The position numbers were made by a program, and so were the translations under genes. DNA of 64,000 nucleotides from Methylobacillus caricis (GTDB lineage: Bacteria > Pseudomonadota > Gammaproteobacteria > Burkholderiales > Methylophilaceae), in NCBI RefSeq assembly GCF_020532705.1, contig NZ_JAJAVD010000003.1, positions 124,001 to 188,000 on the forward strand. Direction: 5' to 3'. How positions within the stretch are numbered: position 1 is the first letter of the stretch; the number at the start of each line of letters is the position of its first letter. Of this stretch, positions 25,767 to 34,141 are shown in pieces. A model generated the notes under the pieces. That model saw only the letters and a list, made by a program, of their open reading frames with translations, did no database searches and was not told the origin of the DNA.

Positions 25767-26978
25767 CTATGCGGTGCCGCTGTCCTCCGCCGCACTCAGA
25801 TAGTCCGCCCAGTCCTGCAACAGCGTCCTTCTCTGATCCAGCAGCAGCGCCTTGTTGTACGTCGCCCGCACCTTGTTGCTTTCCACGTGGGCAAGCTGCC
25901 GCTCAATCGCATCAGGCCGGTATCCGTTCTCATTGGCCCAGGTTGAAAAGGTCGTCCGCCAGCAATGCGGCGTCGTGCCCCGGCCCAGGTTCATGTCGCG
26001 CATCGCGTAGGTGAGCCGGTTGGGCGTAGTGAAGCCCTTTCCGCTTCGGTGTGGAAACAGATAGCGCCCGCCACCCGTGATGTGCTGCAAGTCTTTCAGC
26101 ACCGCTATGGCCTGCGTGGACAACGGGCTGACATGGTCACGCCGCGCCTTCATCTTCGCCGCAGGCCGACGCCACAATGCATCCTCAAAGTCGAACTCGT
26201 CCCACTCGGCATCCGCCGCTTCCCCTGGACGGCAGGCGGTCAGCGCAATCAACCGCAGACACAAAGAGGTTTCCGGATAGCCCCGGTAGCCGCACAACTC
26301 CTGATAGAACTTCTGGATTTGCTCACGCGTCATCGCAGCCTTGCTCTCGCTGGCCGGCACGCGCAGCAGCCCGCGTAGGGAGGGAATCGGATTGGCCTCA
26401 ACCAGCCCCCGCACCACCGCGAACTCGAAGATTGCCGAAAGATCGCCTTTGACGTGGATGGCCGCCCACGCGCCATGTGCCTTGCATTCCTCCAGCAGCG
26501 GGCGAATCTGCTTCACGCCAATGCCGCTCATCGGCAACCCATCGAACTTGGGCGACAGGTACTTCCTGATGCGGGATTCTTTCGTGCGGTAGGAACTGAG
26601 CGCAAAGACGGGCTTGATCTCCGCCAGGTACGCTTTCGCCACCTTGGCGAACGAGCTTTCCTTTGCGCGCTTGCGTTCCTCCAGCACTTCCAAGTTGCGC
26701 TGCTTGACCTGCTGCCGCTCATGCGCAGGGTGGATACCTTGCTTGACCAAGGCACGCGCTTTCTCTCGGGCCGCACGCGCCTCCGCAAGGCTTACTTGAG
26801 GAAAACCGCCAATCGCAAAGAGGTTCTCCTTGCCCTGCAGGCGGTACTTCCACCGCCAGAGCTTGCCACCGGCGGGCTTGACCAGCAGGAACAGGCCCCC
26901 GCCGTCTGAAAGTTTCCAATCTCGATCAGTCGATTTGGCCGACCTGACCTTGAAGTCGGTGAGTAGGTTTTCGGGCAT
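25767..26978 (-). CDS. int: P4-type tyrosine integrase
   Basis: 403 aa. N-terminal DUF4102 arm-binding domain (LSDGGGLFLLVKPAGGKLWRWKYR), core-binding SAM-like domain (about 105-200), and catalytic domain with Arg in TACRPGEAADAEW, HCWRTTFSTWANENG as the HxxR box, AHVESNKVRATYNKA with His and the nucleophilic Tyr. It sits at the island's right end, about 280 bp from the junction, reading inwards, as is normal for P4-like islands. It is the likely driver of insertion, though the ddl-type target is unusual because these integrases mostly use tRNA genes. Confidence 0.92.
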   Translation of the reverse strand: MPENLLTDFKVRSAKSTDRDWKLSDGGGLFLLVKPAGGKLWRWKYRLQGKENLFAIGGFPQVSLAEARAAREKARALVKQGIHPAHERQQVKQRNLEVLEERKRAKESSFAKVAKAYLAEIKPVFALSSYRTKESRIRKYLSPKFDGLPMSGIGVKQIRPLLEECKAHGAWAAIHVKGDLSAIFEFAVVRGLVEANPIPSLRGLLRVPASESKAAMTREQIQKFYQELCGYRGYPETSLCLRLIALTACRPGEAADAEWDEFDFEDALWRRPAAKMKARRDHVSPLSTQAIAVLKDLQHITGGGRYLFPHRSGKGFTTPNRLTYAMRDMNLGRGTTPHCWRTTFSTWANENGYRPDAIERQLAHVESNKVRATYNKALLLDQRRTLLQDWADYLSAAEDSGTA

Positions 26979-27002
26979 CGTTGGACTCCACTGCGGGGAA
27001 AA

Positions 27003-27044
27003 GTACCCCCACGGTTGAACACGAGTACCCCCAACGCTACCCCC
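27003..27044. repeat. TACCCCC repeats near the right island end (candidate integrase arm sites)
   Basis: GTACCCCC at 27003-27010 and 27025-27032 and CTACCCCC at 27037-27044, just upstream of the integrase start. The left-end cluster at 12164-12192 carries the same core. Interpreted as integrase or excisionase binding sites; also possible promoter control of int. Confidence 0.45.
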
Positions 27045-27245
27045 GAATTTTTCAGACCTCGATGAACAATAGGAACGCTCAGCAGACCGTATTGTTTCTG
27101 CAACCCATTGATTTAAAACAGGTCAATCCGTCCACCAAGCGCTACTGAGCGCCACCGAGATCCAGCAAAAATCGTCAGACGTTGATCACACATTTAAACG
27201 AGAAAGCCAAGTTTACTGCTGTGCGATAGCTGGCTTCATCATGTA

Positions 27246-27256
27246 CTTTGCTGACC
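27246..27256 (-). repeat. Right terminal inverted repeat of the island
   Basis: Minus-strand GGTCAGCAAAG starts directly after the codon for the last Ddl-like residue (SSVG). It matches the left-end GGTCGGCAAAG (12092-12102) at 10 of 11 positions in inverted orientation. Confidence 0.4.
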
Positions 27257-27832
27257 TCCGACGGAGGAACCCATATTGGCTGGTTTCACAAAGAATGGAG
27301 AACCAAGCAAACTGGAAACTTCCGAGAAACCAGGAATCGGCTCGCTGTCTCTTAGTGTCAGAAATTTTCCGATCGGAATTCCAGCGTCGCGCAGCAATCT
27401 CTTCATGACATCCTTATCCATGCCCACCGCTGACCCCAGAACGCTTGATCCCACGAATGGGATATTAGCCAGTTTCAGAAAACCCTGGACAGTACCGTTC
27501 TCCCCCATCGGACCATGGAGGATAGGAAAGGCGACATCAATCGATCCATTGTGCTGTCGGTTTTCAATACTTGAAATTTTCCCGTTGCTTTCAGGCGCAA
27601 AGGTGATGCGATTTTGCGAGTTATTGAGGCTGATTTGTTCAGGACTATCTGCATCAATGAAGTAATCGTGGTTTGAGTTCAGCAACCATTTCCCTGCCTT
27701 GTCGATTCCAATCAGGACTGGCTCATATTTTTCACGGTCAATTGCATCAAACACGTTTCCGGCCGACTGCAACGACACCTCATGCTCGGCCGATTTTCCG
27801 CCAAAAATGATGGCTACTCTGATTTTCTTCAT
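27257..27832 (-). pseudogene. D-alanine-D-alanine ligase family gene, N-terminal remnant
   Basis: MKKIRVAIIFGGKSAEHEVSL, FPILHGPMGENGTVQGFL, PFVGSSVLGSAVGMDKDVMK and FFVKPANMGSSVG match the N-terminal and first ATP-grasp parts of Ddl. Similarity stops after SSVG; the frame then runs five foreign codons into a stop at 27239. The C-terminal half is at 11680-12091. The ATG overlaps the stop of the upstream gene (ATGA), so this ligase belonged to that small operon. Neither half can be active alone. Another ddl presumably serves cell-wall synthesis elsewhere. Confidence 0.88.
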
Positions 27833-28305
27833 TTTGCTACTACACGACCTCTTTCAAGAATGGGCGGCGCATTATCCGTTAAAGCATTGCTGGCAACAGC
27901 AATGTTTGAGATCGTATAGTTCAATACCGGTTGCAGCGACAAACTGGCACTAGAAAAAATCGCAACCTGCAGCTCTGGAGCAAGACCCTGTTCAACGAAT
28001 TGATAGCGCTTGTCACCAATATCAATCAGGGGATTATCTTCGATAATCTTCGCCACCTTGGTCAGGGAATCTATTCCTTGCTTGGAAAGAAACAGGATAT
28101 CCACAGCAAATAACTGTGGAACCGTCTGCACCTGCCCGGTTGGCGATGTTTCTGGAGGAATGGGATTACGCGCTTGCGGCAGGCGAGCAATCCGCCAAGG
28201 CCATATCACTATCTGGGTGCGCAAGCTATTTGGATGCCCTACCCCAACCGAAAACGCTGTCTCGCTTTTAATGCGGCTTTGGATAGCTGCAATGGCGTCA
28301 TCCAT
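27829..28305 (-). CDS. Hypothetical protein coupled to the disrupted ligase gene
   Basis: 158 aa, mostly beta-strand-like in pattern. Words such as QTVPQLFAVDILFLSKQ, AKIIEDNPLIDIGDKRYQF and LSLQPVLNYTISNIAV loosely recall the N-terminal domain of Pvc16/DUF4255 proteins from contractile injection systems, but I am not confident. Overlaps the ligase start by 4 nt (ATGA). No other injection-system gene is nearby. Confidence 0.55.
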   Translation of the reverse strand: MDDAIAAIQSRIKSETAFSVGVGHPNSLRTQIVIWPWRIARLPQARNPIPPETSPTGQVQTVPQLFAVDILFLSKQGIDSLTKVAKIIEDNPLIDIGDKRYQFVEQGLAPELQVAIFSSASLSLQPVLNYTISNIAVASNALTDNAPPILERGRVVAK

Positions 28306-28419
28306 AGAATTTATCTCTTTACAGGTTAAGATTTAAGTACTTTAGCATCCTGCTTTTATATCATACCGTCCAGGCAATACAAGTTGGTAACCGGCCAGAG
28401 CTTGCAACCATACTACCTC

Positions 28420-29118
28420 CTATCGCGCAGGCCAAATGCTAAAGCTGTATTCACCAATGTTGCTGTAAACAAAAATTTCATTGAAGTTATGAGTGGGGCT
28501 AGCTTCTGTGACCAGTTTTTGCAAAAGCCCCCAGTCATCCGGCATGTAAGGATTAGTATCTAAACTGCAACTAATGATGAGAGTGGTGTTAGCTGGATAC
28601 GGCTTTTTAGCCTTGTCTTTGATTCGCTTGAGCACATACTGTGCAAATTGCTCAACGAAATCCTGATTAGAGCGCAGGGTAGGGACAGACTTAATAGTCC
28701 TATTCTCCAGTCGACTAAGGCCGTTAGTACCGAATGCAAACCCTTGAGTGCTTAGAAGCTCTCGGTTTAGGTAATCCTTCGGATGTACTGCGCAGGTTAC
28801 TTCAAGAAATCCTATTGAGGAGAAATAGCCTTGATCAATGTAGCTGCCGGCTTGATGCAATTCTGCATCATACGGTTGGCTGCCTGACTTCCAGCACACC
28901 GACATGTATCTGCCTGCTCCATACTTGGTTTGAAGGTATTTGCAAATGGGCAGGATTTCTTCAACAAGTTTCTTCTCGACAGTCGATGTACGCATGCGAA
29001 GTCGGGATGGGCCGTCTGGTTCGTTGCGGATATCTTCAAACAATTTGTACGCCAACCTGCAGAATTCCAAGCCATCGATGAGTTGATTATCGAATGCTGC
29101 GAGCCGGCTCATTGCCAT
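28420..29118 (-). CDS. Hypothetical protein
   Basis: 232 aa (ATG 29118; another ATG two codons later). Soluble, with no signal peptide or membrane helix. Features: LVEEILPICKYLQTKYGAGRYMSVCWKSG, NTTLIISCSLDTNPYMPDDWGLLQKLV. I recognise no family. Same strand as the following unknown gene and ligase remnant, with a 114-nt gap, so it may be part of the same accessory operon. Confidence 0.5.
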   Translation of the reverse strand: MAMSRLAAFDNQLIDGLEFCRLAYKLFEDIRNEPDGPSRLRMRTSTVEKKLVEEILPICKYLQTKYGAGRYMSVCWKSGSQPYDAELHQAGSYIDQGYFSSIGFLEVTCAVHPKDYLNRELLSTQGFAFGTNGLSRLENRTIKSVPTLRSNQDFVEQFAQYVLKRIKDKAKKPYPANTTLIISCSLDTNPYMPDDWGLLQKLVTEASPTHNFNEIFVYSNIGEYSFSIWPAR

Positions 29119-29194
29119 AGTGTTAACTATTCAACTAACCGATGCACAATAAACCAAGTAAGACGCAATTCCATGATGCATTGCGCCCCACACT

Positions 29195-31243
29195 TTAAAC
29201 CGTCATCCCGTTATGCCTCAGCAGCGCATCAATACTAGGCTCACGGCCCCTGAACGCAATGAACGATTCCAGGGCTGGGCGTGAGCCGCCTTGGGCGAGG
29301 ATTTCGTTCCAGAAGCGTTTGCCTGCCTCGGCCGATAGCACGCCGTTTTCCTCGAACATGCTGTAGGCATCGGCCGAAAGTACTTCTGCCCACTTGTAGC
29401 TGTAATAGCCTGCGCCGTAGCCACCGGCAAAGATGTGGGAGAAGTTGTTGGGGAAGCGGTTCCACTTGGGTGGGCGGACCACGGCGACTTCATCGCGGAC
29501 TTGCTCGATGAGGTCAAGCGCGGTTTGTGAGCCGAATGGGTTGAAGTCTGCATGCAGGCGCATGTCGAACAGGGAGAATTCGATCTGGCGCATGGTTTGC
29601 ATGCCGGCCTGGAAATTCTTGGCGGCGACCATTTTGTCGAACAGTTCACGTGGCAAATGTTCACCGGTATCGACGTGCTTGGTCATGTGGCGCAGTACGT
29701 CCCATTCCCAGCAGAAGTTTTCCATGAACTGGCTGGGCAGTTCCACGGCATCCCATTCCACGCCCTTGATGCCGGACACGCCGTAATCTTCCACTTGGGT
29801 CAGCATGTGGTGCAGGCCATGGCCGAATTCGTGGAACATGGTGATGACTTCATCGTGCGTGAACAGGGCTGGCTTGCCTCCGACTGGGGCCGAGAAGTTG
29901 CAGGTGAGGTATGCCACGGGTGTTTCCACACCTTGGGCCTTGCGGCGGCGGGTGATGGCTTCGTCCATCCAGGCGCCGCCGCGCTTGTTGTTGCGGGCGT
30001 AGAGGTCCAGGTAGAACTGGCCGACTATTTTGCCTTGCTGGTCGGTAATTTCGTAGAAGCTGGCGGATTCATGCCAAACTGGGGCTGTAGTTTTTTTCAC
30101 CTGCAGGCCGAAGATGGTTTCCGTGACCTTGAACAGGCCGTGCAGTACCTGCTCTTCCGGGAAGTATTGTTTGACTTCCTGGTCGGAGAAGGCATATTTG
30201 TCTTCACGCAGTTTTTCCGAGGCGTAGGCGATATCCCAGGCCTGTAGCTCAGTCAGGCCCAGGTTGTCTGCGGCATATGCCTTCAGCTCCTGCATGTCGC
30301 GCTCGGCAAAGGGTTTGGCACGGACAGCAAGCTGTTGTAGGAATTCCTCCACCTGTTGCGGTGTTTCTGCCATCTTGGTGGCAAGCGAGGTTTCAGCGTA
30401 ATTCTTGTAACCGAGCAACGTGGCAGCTTCGCGGCGCAGCTTGAGTATGCTGGCAATCAGGGCGGTGTTGTCCCACTCGGGTTTGCCGAACTCGGAGGCG
30501 CGGGTGGCATAAGCGCGGTAGAGTTTTTCACGTAGGGCGCGGTTTTCTCCGTATTGCAACACAGGCATGTAGGAAGGGAATTGCAGGGTGAATTTCCAGC
30601 CGGTTTTCCCATCGGCCTGGGCAGCTTCTGCTGCGGCTTGCAGAACATCTTCCGGGATGCCTGCCAGCTCTGCTGCATCGTCTACCAACAGGGCGTAATC
30701 GTTGGTAGTGTCCAGCAGGTTTTCCTCAAACTTGGCAGACAGGGTGGAAAGCTCTTCCTGAATGGCCTTGAATCTGGCTTTCTTGTCTTCTGGCAGTTCG
30801 GCGCCGCCCAGGCGGAAGTCGCGCAGCTCGTTTTCAAGGATTTTACGTTGGGCAGGAGTGAGGCTGTCATAGGCTTTGCTGGCTCGAATGGCGCGGAACT
30901 TGGCATACAATCGTTCATCCTGGGAAAGGTCTGCATAAAAGGCCGTGAGCTTGGGCAGGTTTTCGTTATAGGCTTCACGCAGTTCAGGACTGTTGACCAC
31001 TGCATTGAGATGGCCAACTTGAGACCATGCCCGTGAAATCTGCTCTTCAAAATCTTCCAGCGGGCGCGCGAAGTTATCCCATGTAGGCTCGGTCTGGTCT
31101 GCCACCAGGGATTCAACCAGGGCTTTGCCCTGTTCAAGCAAATAATCGACAGCCGGTGTGACATGGCTTGCCCTGACCTGGTCAAATTGGGGCAGGCCGG
31201 AGAAATCCAGCAAGGGGTTGTTGCTTGGTGCGTTGGTACTCAC
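29195..31243 (-). CDS. prlC: Oligopeptidase A (M3 metallopeptidase)
   Basis: 682 aa, GTG start at 31243. The zinc motif HEFGH (in ITMFHEFGHGLHHML) with the downstream Glu region is diagnostic of family M3. Length and N-terminus (NPLLDFSGLPQFDQVRASHVTPAV) match OpdA/PrlC, a cytosolic endopeptidase that degrades signal peptides and short peptides. The DUF4870 gene is 9 nt upstream on the same strand. Confidence 0.94.
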   Translation of the reverse strand: MSTNAPSNNPLLDFSGLPQFDQVRASHVTPAVDYLLEQGKALVESLVADQTEPTWDNFARPLEDFEEQISRAWSQVGHLNAVVNSPELREAYNENLPKLTAFYADLSQDERLYAKFRAIRASKAYDSLTPAQRKILENELRDFRLGGAELPEDKKARFKAIQEELSTLSAKFEENLLDTTNDYALLVDDAAELAGIPEDVLQAAAEAAQADGKTGWKFTLQFPSYMPVLQYGENRALREKLYRAYATRASEFGKPEWDNTALIASILKLRREAATLLGYKNYAETSLATKMAETPQQVEEFLQQLAVRAKPFAERDMQELKAYAADNLGLTELQAWDIAYASEKLREDKYAFSDQEVKQYFPEEQVLHGLFKVTETIFGLQVKKTTAPVWHESASFYEITDQQGKIVGQFYLDLYARNNKRGGAWMDEAITRRRKAQGVETPVAYLTCNFSAPVGGKPALFTHDEVITMFHEFGHGLHHMLTQVEDYGVSGIKGVEWDAVELPSQFMENFCWEWDVLRHMTKHVDTGEHLPRELFDKMVAAKNFQAGMQTMRQIEFSLFDMRLHADFNPFGSQTALDLIEQVRDEVAVVRPPKWNRFPNNFSHIFAGGYGAGYYSYKWAEVLSADAYSMFEENGVLSAEAGKRFWNEILAQGGSRPALESFIAFRGREPSIDALLRHNGMTV

Positions 31244-31252
31244 TTGGTGTCC

Positions 31253-31594
31253 TTAACTAATCAAACGTAGCGTAAATGGGTAACGGTATTCCTCGCCTCT
31301 GCTTGCGGCAATTGCAGCAATAATGCAAAGGATGATGTTGGCAATCCACAGGATGCCGCCGATTACAAATCCAATGAGGATATAAATCAATATGGAGCTG
31401 ATGGCATAGCCTATCAAGAGGGTGATCTGAAAATTCAATGCCTCACGCGCATGGGTGCCGATAAACTCACTGTCATCTTTCTTCAGCAGCCAGACAATGA
31501 GTGCTGGTAGCAGGCTGAACAGGGTGCCGCCCAAATGGGTGAGAACCGCGATGTTTTTCTCGTCAGCACTGGCTACTGGGATAAGGTTGCTCAT
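31253..31594 (-). CDS. DUF4870 domain membrane protein
   Basis: 113 aa with about three membrane helices (around TLFSLLPALIVWLLKK, LNFQITLLIGYAISSILIYI and IVIGGILWIANIILC-like stretch) and the typical ARE-ALNFQ motif of DUF4870. Function unknown. Lies between ptsI (30 nt upstream) and prlC (9 nt downstream), all minus strand. Confidence 0.8.
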   Translation of the reverse strand: MSNLIPVASADEKNIAVLTHLGGTLFSLLPALIVWLLKKDDSEFIGTHAREALNFQITLLIGYAISSILIYILIGFVIGGILWIANIILCIIAAIAASRGEEYRYPFTLRLIS

Positions 31595-31624
31595 GCTTTG
31601 CTCCAGAAAATTGTGGGTAGATAG

Positions 31625-33367
31625 TTACAGATTGAGTTTGTGCAACAACGGTTCAATTTTATCAATGTCATAACTGCTCATGATTTTGCGTGAAATTGAT
31701 GCCGTCGCTCTGAGATCGGATTGAAGTACCTGTTTCTTGATGGTGAGAATGTGTGCAGGGTGCATGGATAGCTGACGCAGGCCGAAGCTCATGAGCAGGC
31801 GTGTGAATGCAATATCCCCCGCCATTTCGCCGCAGACCGATACAGGCTTGTTCAGCTTGTTACCCGCGCGTATGGTCATTTCTATCAGTTTCAACACTGC
31901 AGGATGCGCCGGTTTGTAAAGATGAGATACGGAGTCATCCGTACGGTCAATTGCGAGTGAATACTGAATCAAGTCATTGGTGCCGATAGAGAGAAAATCC
32001 AGCTCACGGGCAAATGCCTCTGCATTCAGCGCAGCCGCGGGAATTTCTATCATGCCGCCCAACTTGATCTGTTCGTCAAATGGCAGCTTGTCCGCTCTCA
32101 GGCTTTCCTTGGCACGTTCGAGCAAAACCACAGTTTGGCGCAGCTCTGACAAGCTTGAGAGCATAGGGATCAATATCTTGATCTGTCCATAATGCGAGGC
32201 CCGCAGGATGGCCCGCAACTGGATATGGAAAATGTGGGGTTCTGACAGGCACAGGCGGATGGCCCGCAGGCCCAGCGCAGGATTGGTGCAGCTGCGGGCA
32301 GCATCGGGGTTCATCTGCTTGTCGGCACCCAGATCCAGTGTACGGATGGTCACTGGCAGGCCTTTCATCATTTCCGCGACTGTGCGATAAGCCGCAAACT
32401 GTTCTTCCTCGTTGGGCATTTCTCGCCGGTTCATGAACAGGAACTCGGTACGGTAAAGCCCGATACCGGTAGCACCGACAGCCTTAGCCTTGGCTACATC
32501 AGAAGGCACCTCGATATTGGCGTGCAGTTCAACCTCGATGCCATCAAGGGTAACAGCCTTGGTCAGCCTGAGACGCTTGAGTTTTTGTTGTTCGAGCTCC
32601 CACTGCTCCTGGCGCAGTCGGTATTCAGCCAGGGTATCCTTGTCCGGGTTGACAATCACAATGCCGTCATTGCCATCCACGATAATCAGTTCGCCATCAC
32701 GGATAAGATCGCGTGCCCGGTGCAGCGCAACAATGGATGGAATGTTCAGGCTGCGCGCAAGAATGGCAGTATGGGAGGTGGCGCCGCCCACATCAGTGAT
32801 GAAGGCTGCAAACTGGTGATGCTTGAACTGGATGGCATCCGCGGGAGACACATCATGCGCAACGAGGATCTGGGCGCGTTCATCCGGACGTATGGCGACC
32901 TCGCTGGGATGGCCGAGCAGGACCTTGATCACGCGCTCTACCACCTGTACCACATCCTGCTTACGTTCACGCAGGTATTCATCCTCAATCAGCTCGAATT
33001 GCGCAACCAGCTCGTTCATTTGCTGTTTCAACGCCCATTCGGCATTGCACAGCTCCTGTTCGATGATGGCTTTGGGCTCTTCGGACAATTGCTTGTCTGC
33101 GAGGATCATGAGGTGGGTGTTGATGAATGCTGCCAGTTCGGCTGGTGCATTGACAGGCAGCTGCCCACGCACGGCTTCCAGGTCGAGCTTGACCTTGGCT
33201 ATCGCGTTTTCAAAACGGAGAATTTCTGAGACCAGGGATTTTTTTGGTACCTGGTAATGCACTACCTCCAGTAGGGCATTGGATACCAGGTGGGCGTTTC
33301 CAATAGCGATGCCGCTGGAAACGCCCACGCCATGCATGGAAAAACTTACCTTGGTGGTTTGGACCAT
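31625..33367 (-). CDS. ptsI: Phosphoenolpyruvate-protein phosphotransferase (enzyme I)
   Basis: 580 aa. The phosphohistidine motif is GGATSHTAILARSLNIPSIV; the C-terminal PEP-binding barrel shows GIGLYRTEFLFMNR, LDLGADKQ, FLSIGTNDLIQYSLAIDRTD and PVSVCGEMAGD. It passes phosphate from PEP to HPr. The window holds no sugar-specific EIIB/EIIC, so the system probably regulates rather than transports. A second in-frame ATG at codon 11 (MHGVGVSSG) is a possible start. Third gene after the EIIA and HPr genes. Confidence 0.94.
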   Translation of the reverse strand: MVQTTKVSFSMHGVGVSSGIAIGNAHLVSNALLEVVHYQVPKKSLVSEILRFENAIAKVKLDLEAVRGQLPVNAPAELAAFINTHLMILADKQLSEEPKAIIEQELCNAEWALKQQMNELVAQFELIEDEYLRERKQDVVQVVERVIKVLLGHPSEVAIRPDERAQILVAHDVSPADAIQFKHHQFAAFITDVGGATSHTAILARSLNIPSIVALHRARDLIRDGELIIVDGNDGIVIVNPDKDTLAEYRLRQEQWELEQQKLKRLRLTKAVTLDGIEVELHANIEVPSDVAKAKAVGATGIGLYRTEFLFMNRREMPNEEEQFAAYRTVAEMMKGLPVTIRTLDLGADKQMNPDAARSCTNPALGLRAIRLCLSEPHIFHIQLRAILRASHYGQIKILIPMLSSLSELRQTVVLLERAKESLRADKLPFDEQIKLGGMIEIPAAALNAEAFARELDFLSIGTNDLIQYSLAIDRTDDSVSHLYKPAHPAVLKLIEMTIRAGNKLNKPVSVCGEMAGDIAFTRLLMSFGLRQLSMHPAHILTIKKQVLQSDLRATASISRKIMSSYDIDKIEPLLHKLNL

Positions 33368-33405
33368 GGATTTATTCCTGGGGGGAAGGAAAGGGCATGA
33401 TTAAT

Positions 33406-33675
33406 TTATTCTGGCTCACCAAAACGACTGTTGATCAGGTTGACCAGCGCGTCCATGGCTGCTTGTTCATCGCTACCGTTGGTTTCCAGGTTGATTTTGC
33501 TGCCCTTGCTGGCAGCCAGCATCATGACGCCCATGATGCTCTTGGCATTCACGCGGCGGCCATTGCGCTCTATCCATATTTCGCAGGCATGTTGGCTGGC
33601 GGTCTGTGTCAGCTTGGTAGAGGCGCGGGCATGCAATCCCAATTTATTGATGATTTCTATTTCTTGTTTAATCAT
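33406..33675 (-). CDS. ptsH: Phosphocarrier protein HPr
   Basis: 89 aa from the ATG at 33675, chosen by family length. Active-site His15 region NKLGLHARAS and the regulatory Ser region KSIMGVMMLA (Ser46-type) are both present, the latter a target of HprK encoded in the same cluster. Overlaps the EIIA gene by 8 nt, indicating coupled expression. Confidence 0.94.
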   Translation of the reverse strand: MIKQEIEIINKLGLHARASTKLTQTASQHACEIWIERNGRRVNAKSIMGVMMLAASKGSKINLETNGSDEQAAMDALVNLINSRFGEPE

Positions 33676-34075
33676 GATGCTTACATGCGTCCTTGGAAAA
33701 ATGTACAACCCCGTCGCGACCGCCACTGATGGCTTTCTCGACCAGGGTCATGATATTGGCGTTTCTATAAGTCAGTGCGCGCACCAGCATGGGCAGGTTG
33801 ACGCCTGCCACGCCTTCCACATGGCCCGGTATCAGCAGCCTGCTCACCAGGTTGCAGGGCGTGGCACCGTAAATATCGGAAAGTATCAGCACACCCTGGC
33901 CTTCGTCCAGCTCCCTGATCATTTGCAAGGCTTGCGGCAGCAAGACATTCGGGTCGTCATGGGTGCCGACTCCCAGTTGCCTGAGCAATTGAGGGCGTGA
34001 GCCCATCACATGGCTTGCACAGTGGATGAGGCTTTCGCCCAGTGTCCCGTGGGCTATGATGAGTATTCCAATCAT
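33668..34075 (-). CDS. PTS mannose-family EIIA component
   Basis: 135 aa, one EIIA-Man domain with the phosphorylatable His in IIAHGTLGESL and the LILSDIYGATPCNL motif. There is no matching EIIB/C in the window. In Betaproteobacteria this EIIA, HPr and EI form a short regulatory phosphorelay. Lies 66 nt after rapZ and overlaps ptsH. Confidence 0.9.
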   Translation of the reverse strand: MIGILIIAHGTLGESLIHCASHVMGSRPQLLRQLGVGTHDDPNVLLPQALQMIRELDEGQGVLILSDIYGATPCNLVSRLLIPGHVEGVAGVNLPMLVRALTYRNANIMTLVEKAISGGRDGVVHFSKDACKHHD

Positions 34076-34141
34076 GCGTCAATGTCCTGTTTCACAAAGC
34101 ATTCAAGGTATTGCTGATCTATCATTATAGATGGTGGCGGA

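Larger units (their letters stand above)
12092..27256. mobile_element. 15.2 kb genomic island inserted in a ddl-type gene
   Basis: Defined by the split of one Ddl reading frame into halves on both sides, both on the minus strand. Cargo: STY4528-like replication protein, Integrase_1-type recombinase, DUF262 protein, TrlF-like ATPase, HsdMS, HsdR, a small ORF, Fic and a P4-type integrase at the right end. TACCCCC clusters near both ends resemble integrase arm sites. No clear direct repeat (att core) was found, and about 18 codons of the host gene seem lost. The exact recombination mechanism is therefore unclear. No conjugation genes are present, so it is at most mobilisable. Confidence 0.85.

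Noticed and set aside
12061-27300. Classical att direct repeats flanking the island
   Set aside because: By eye the two junctions share only short words such as TTGATC in direct orientation; no repeat long enough to call a core site.
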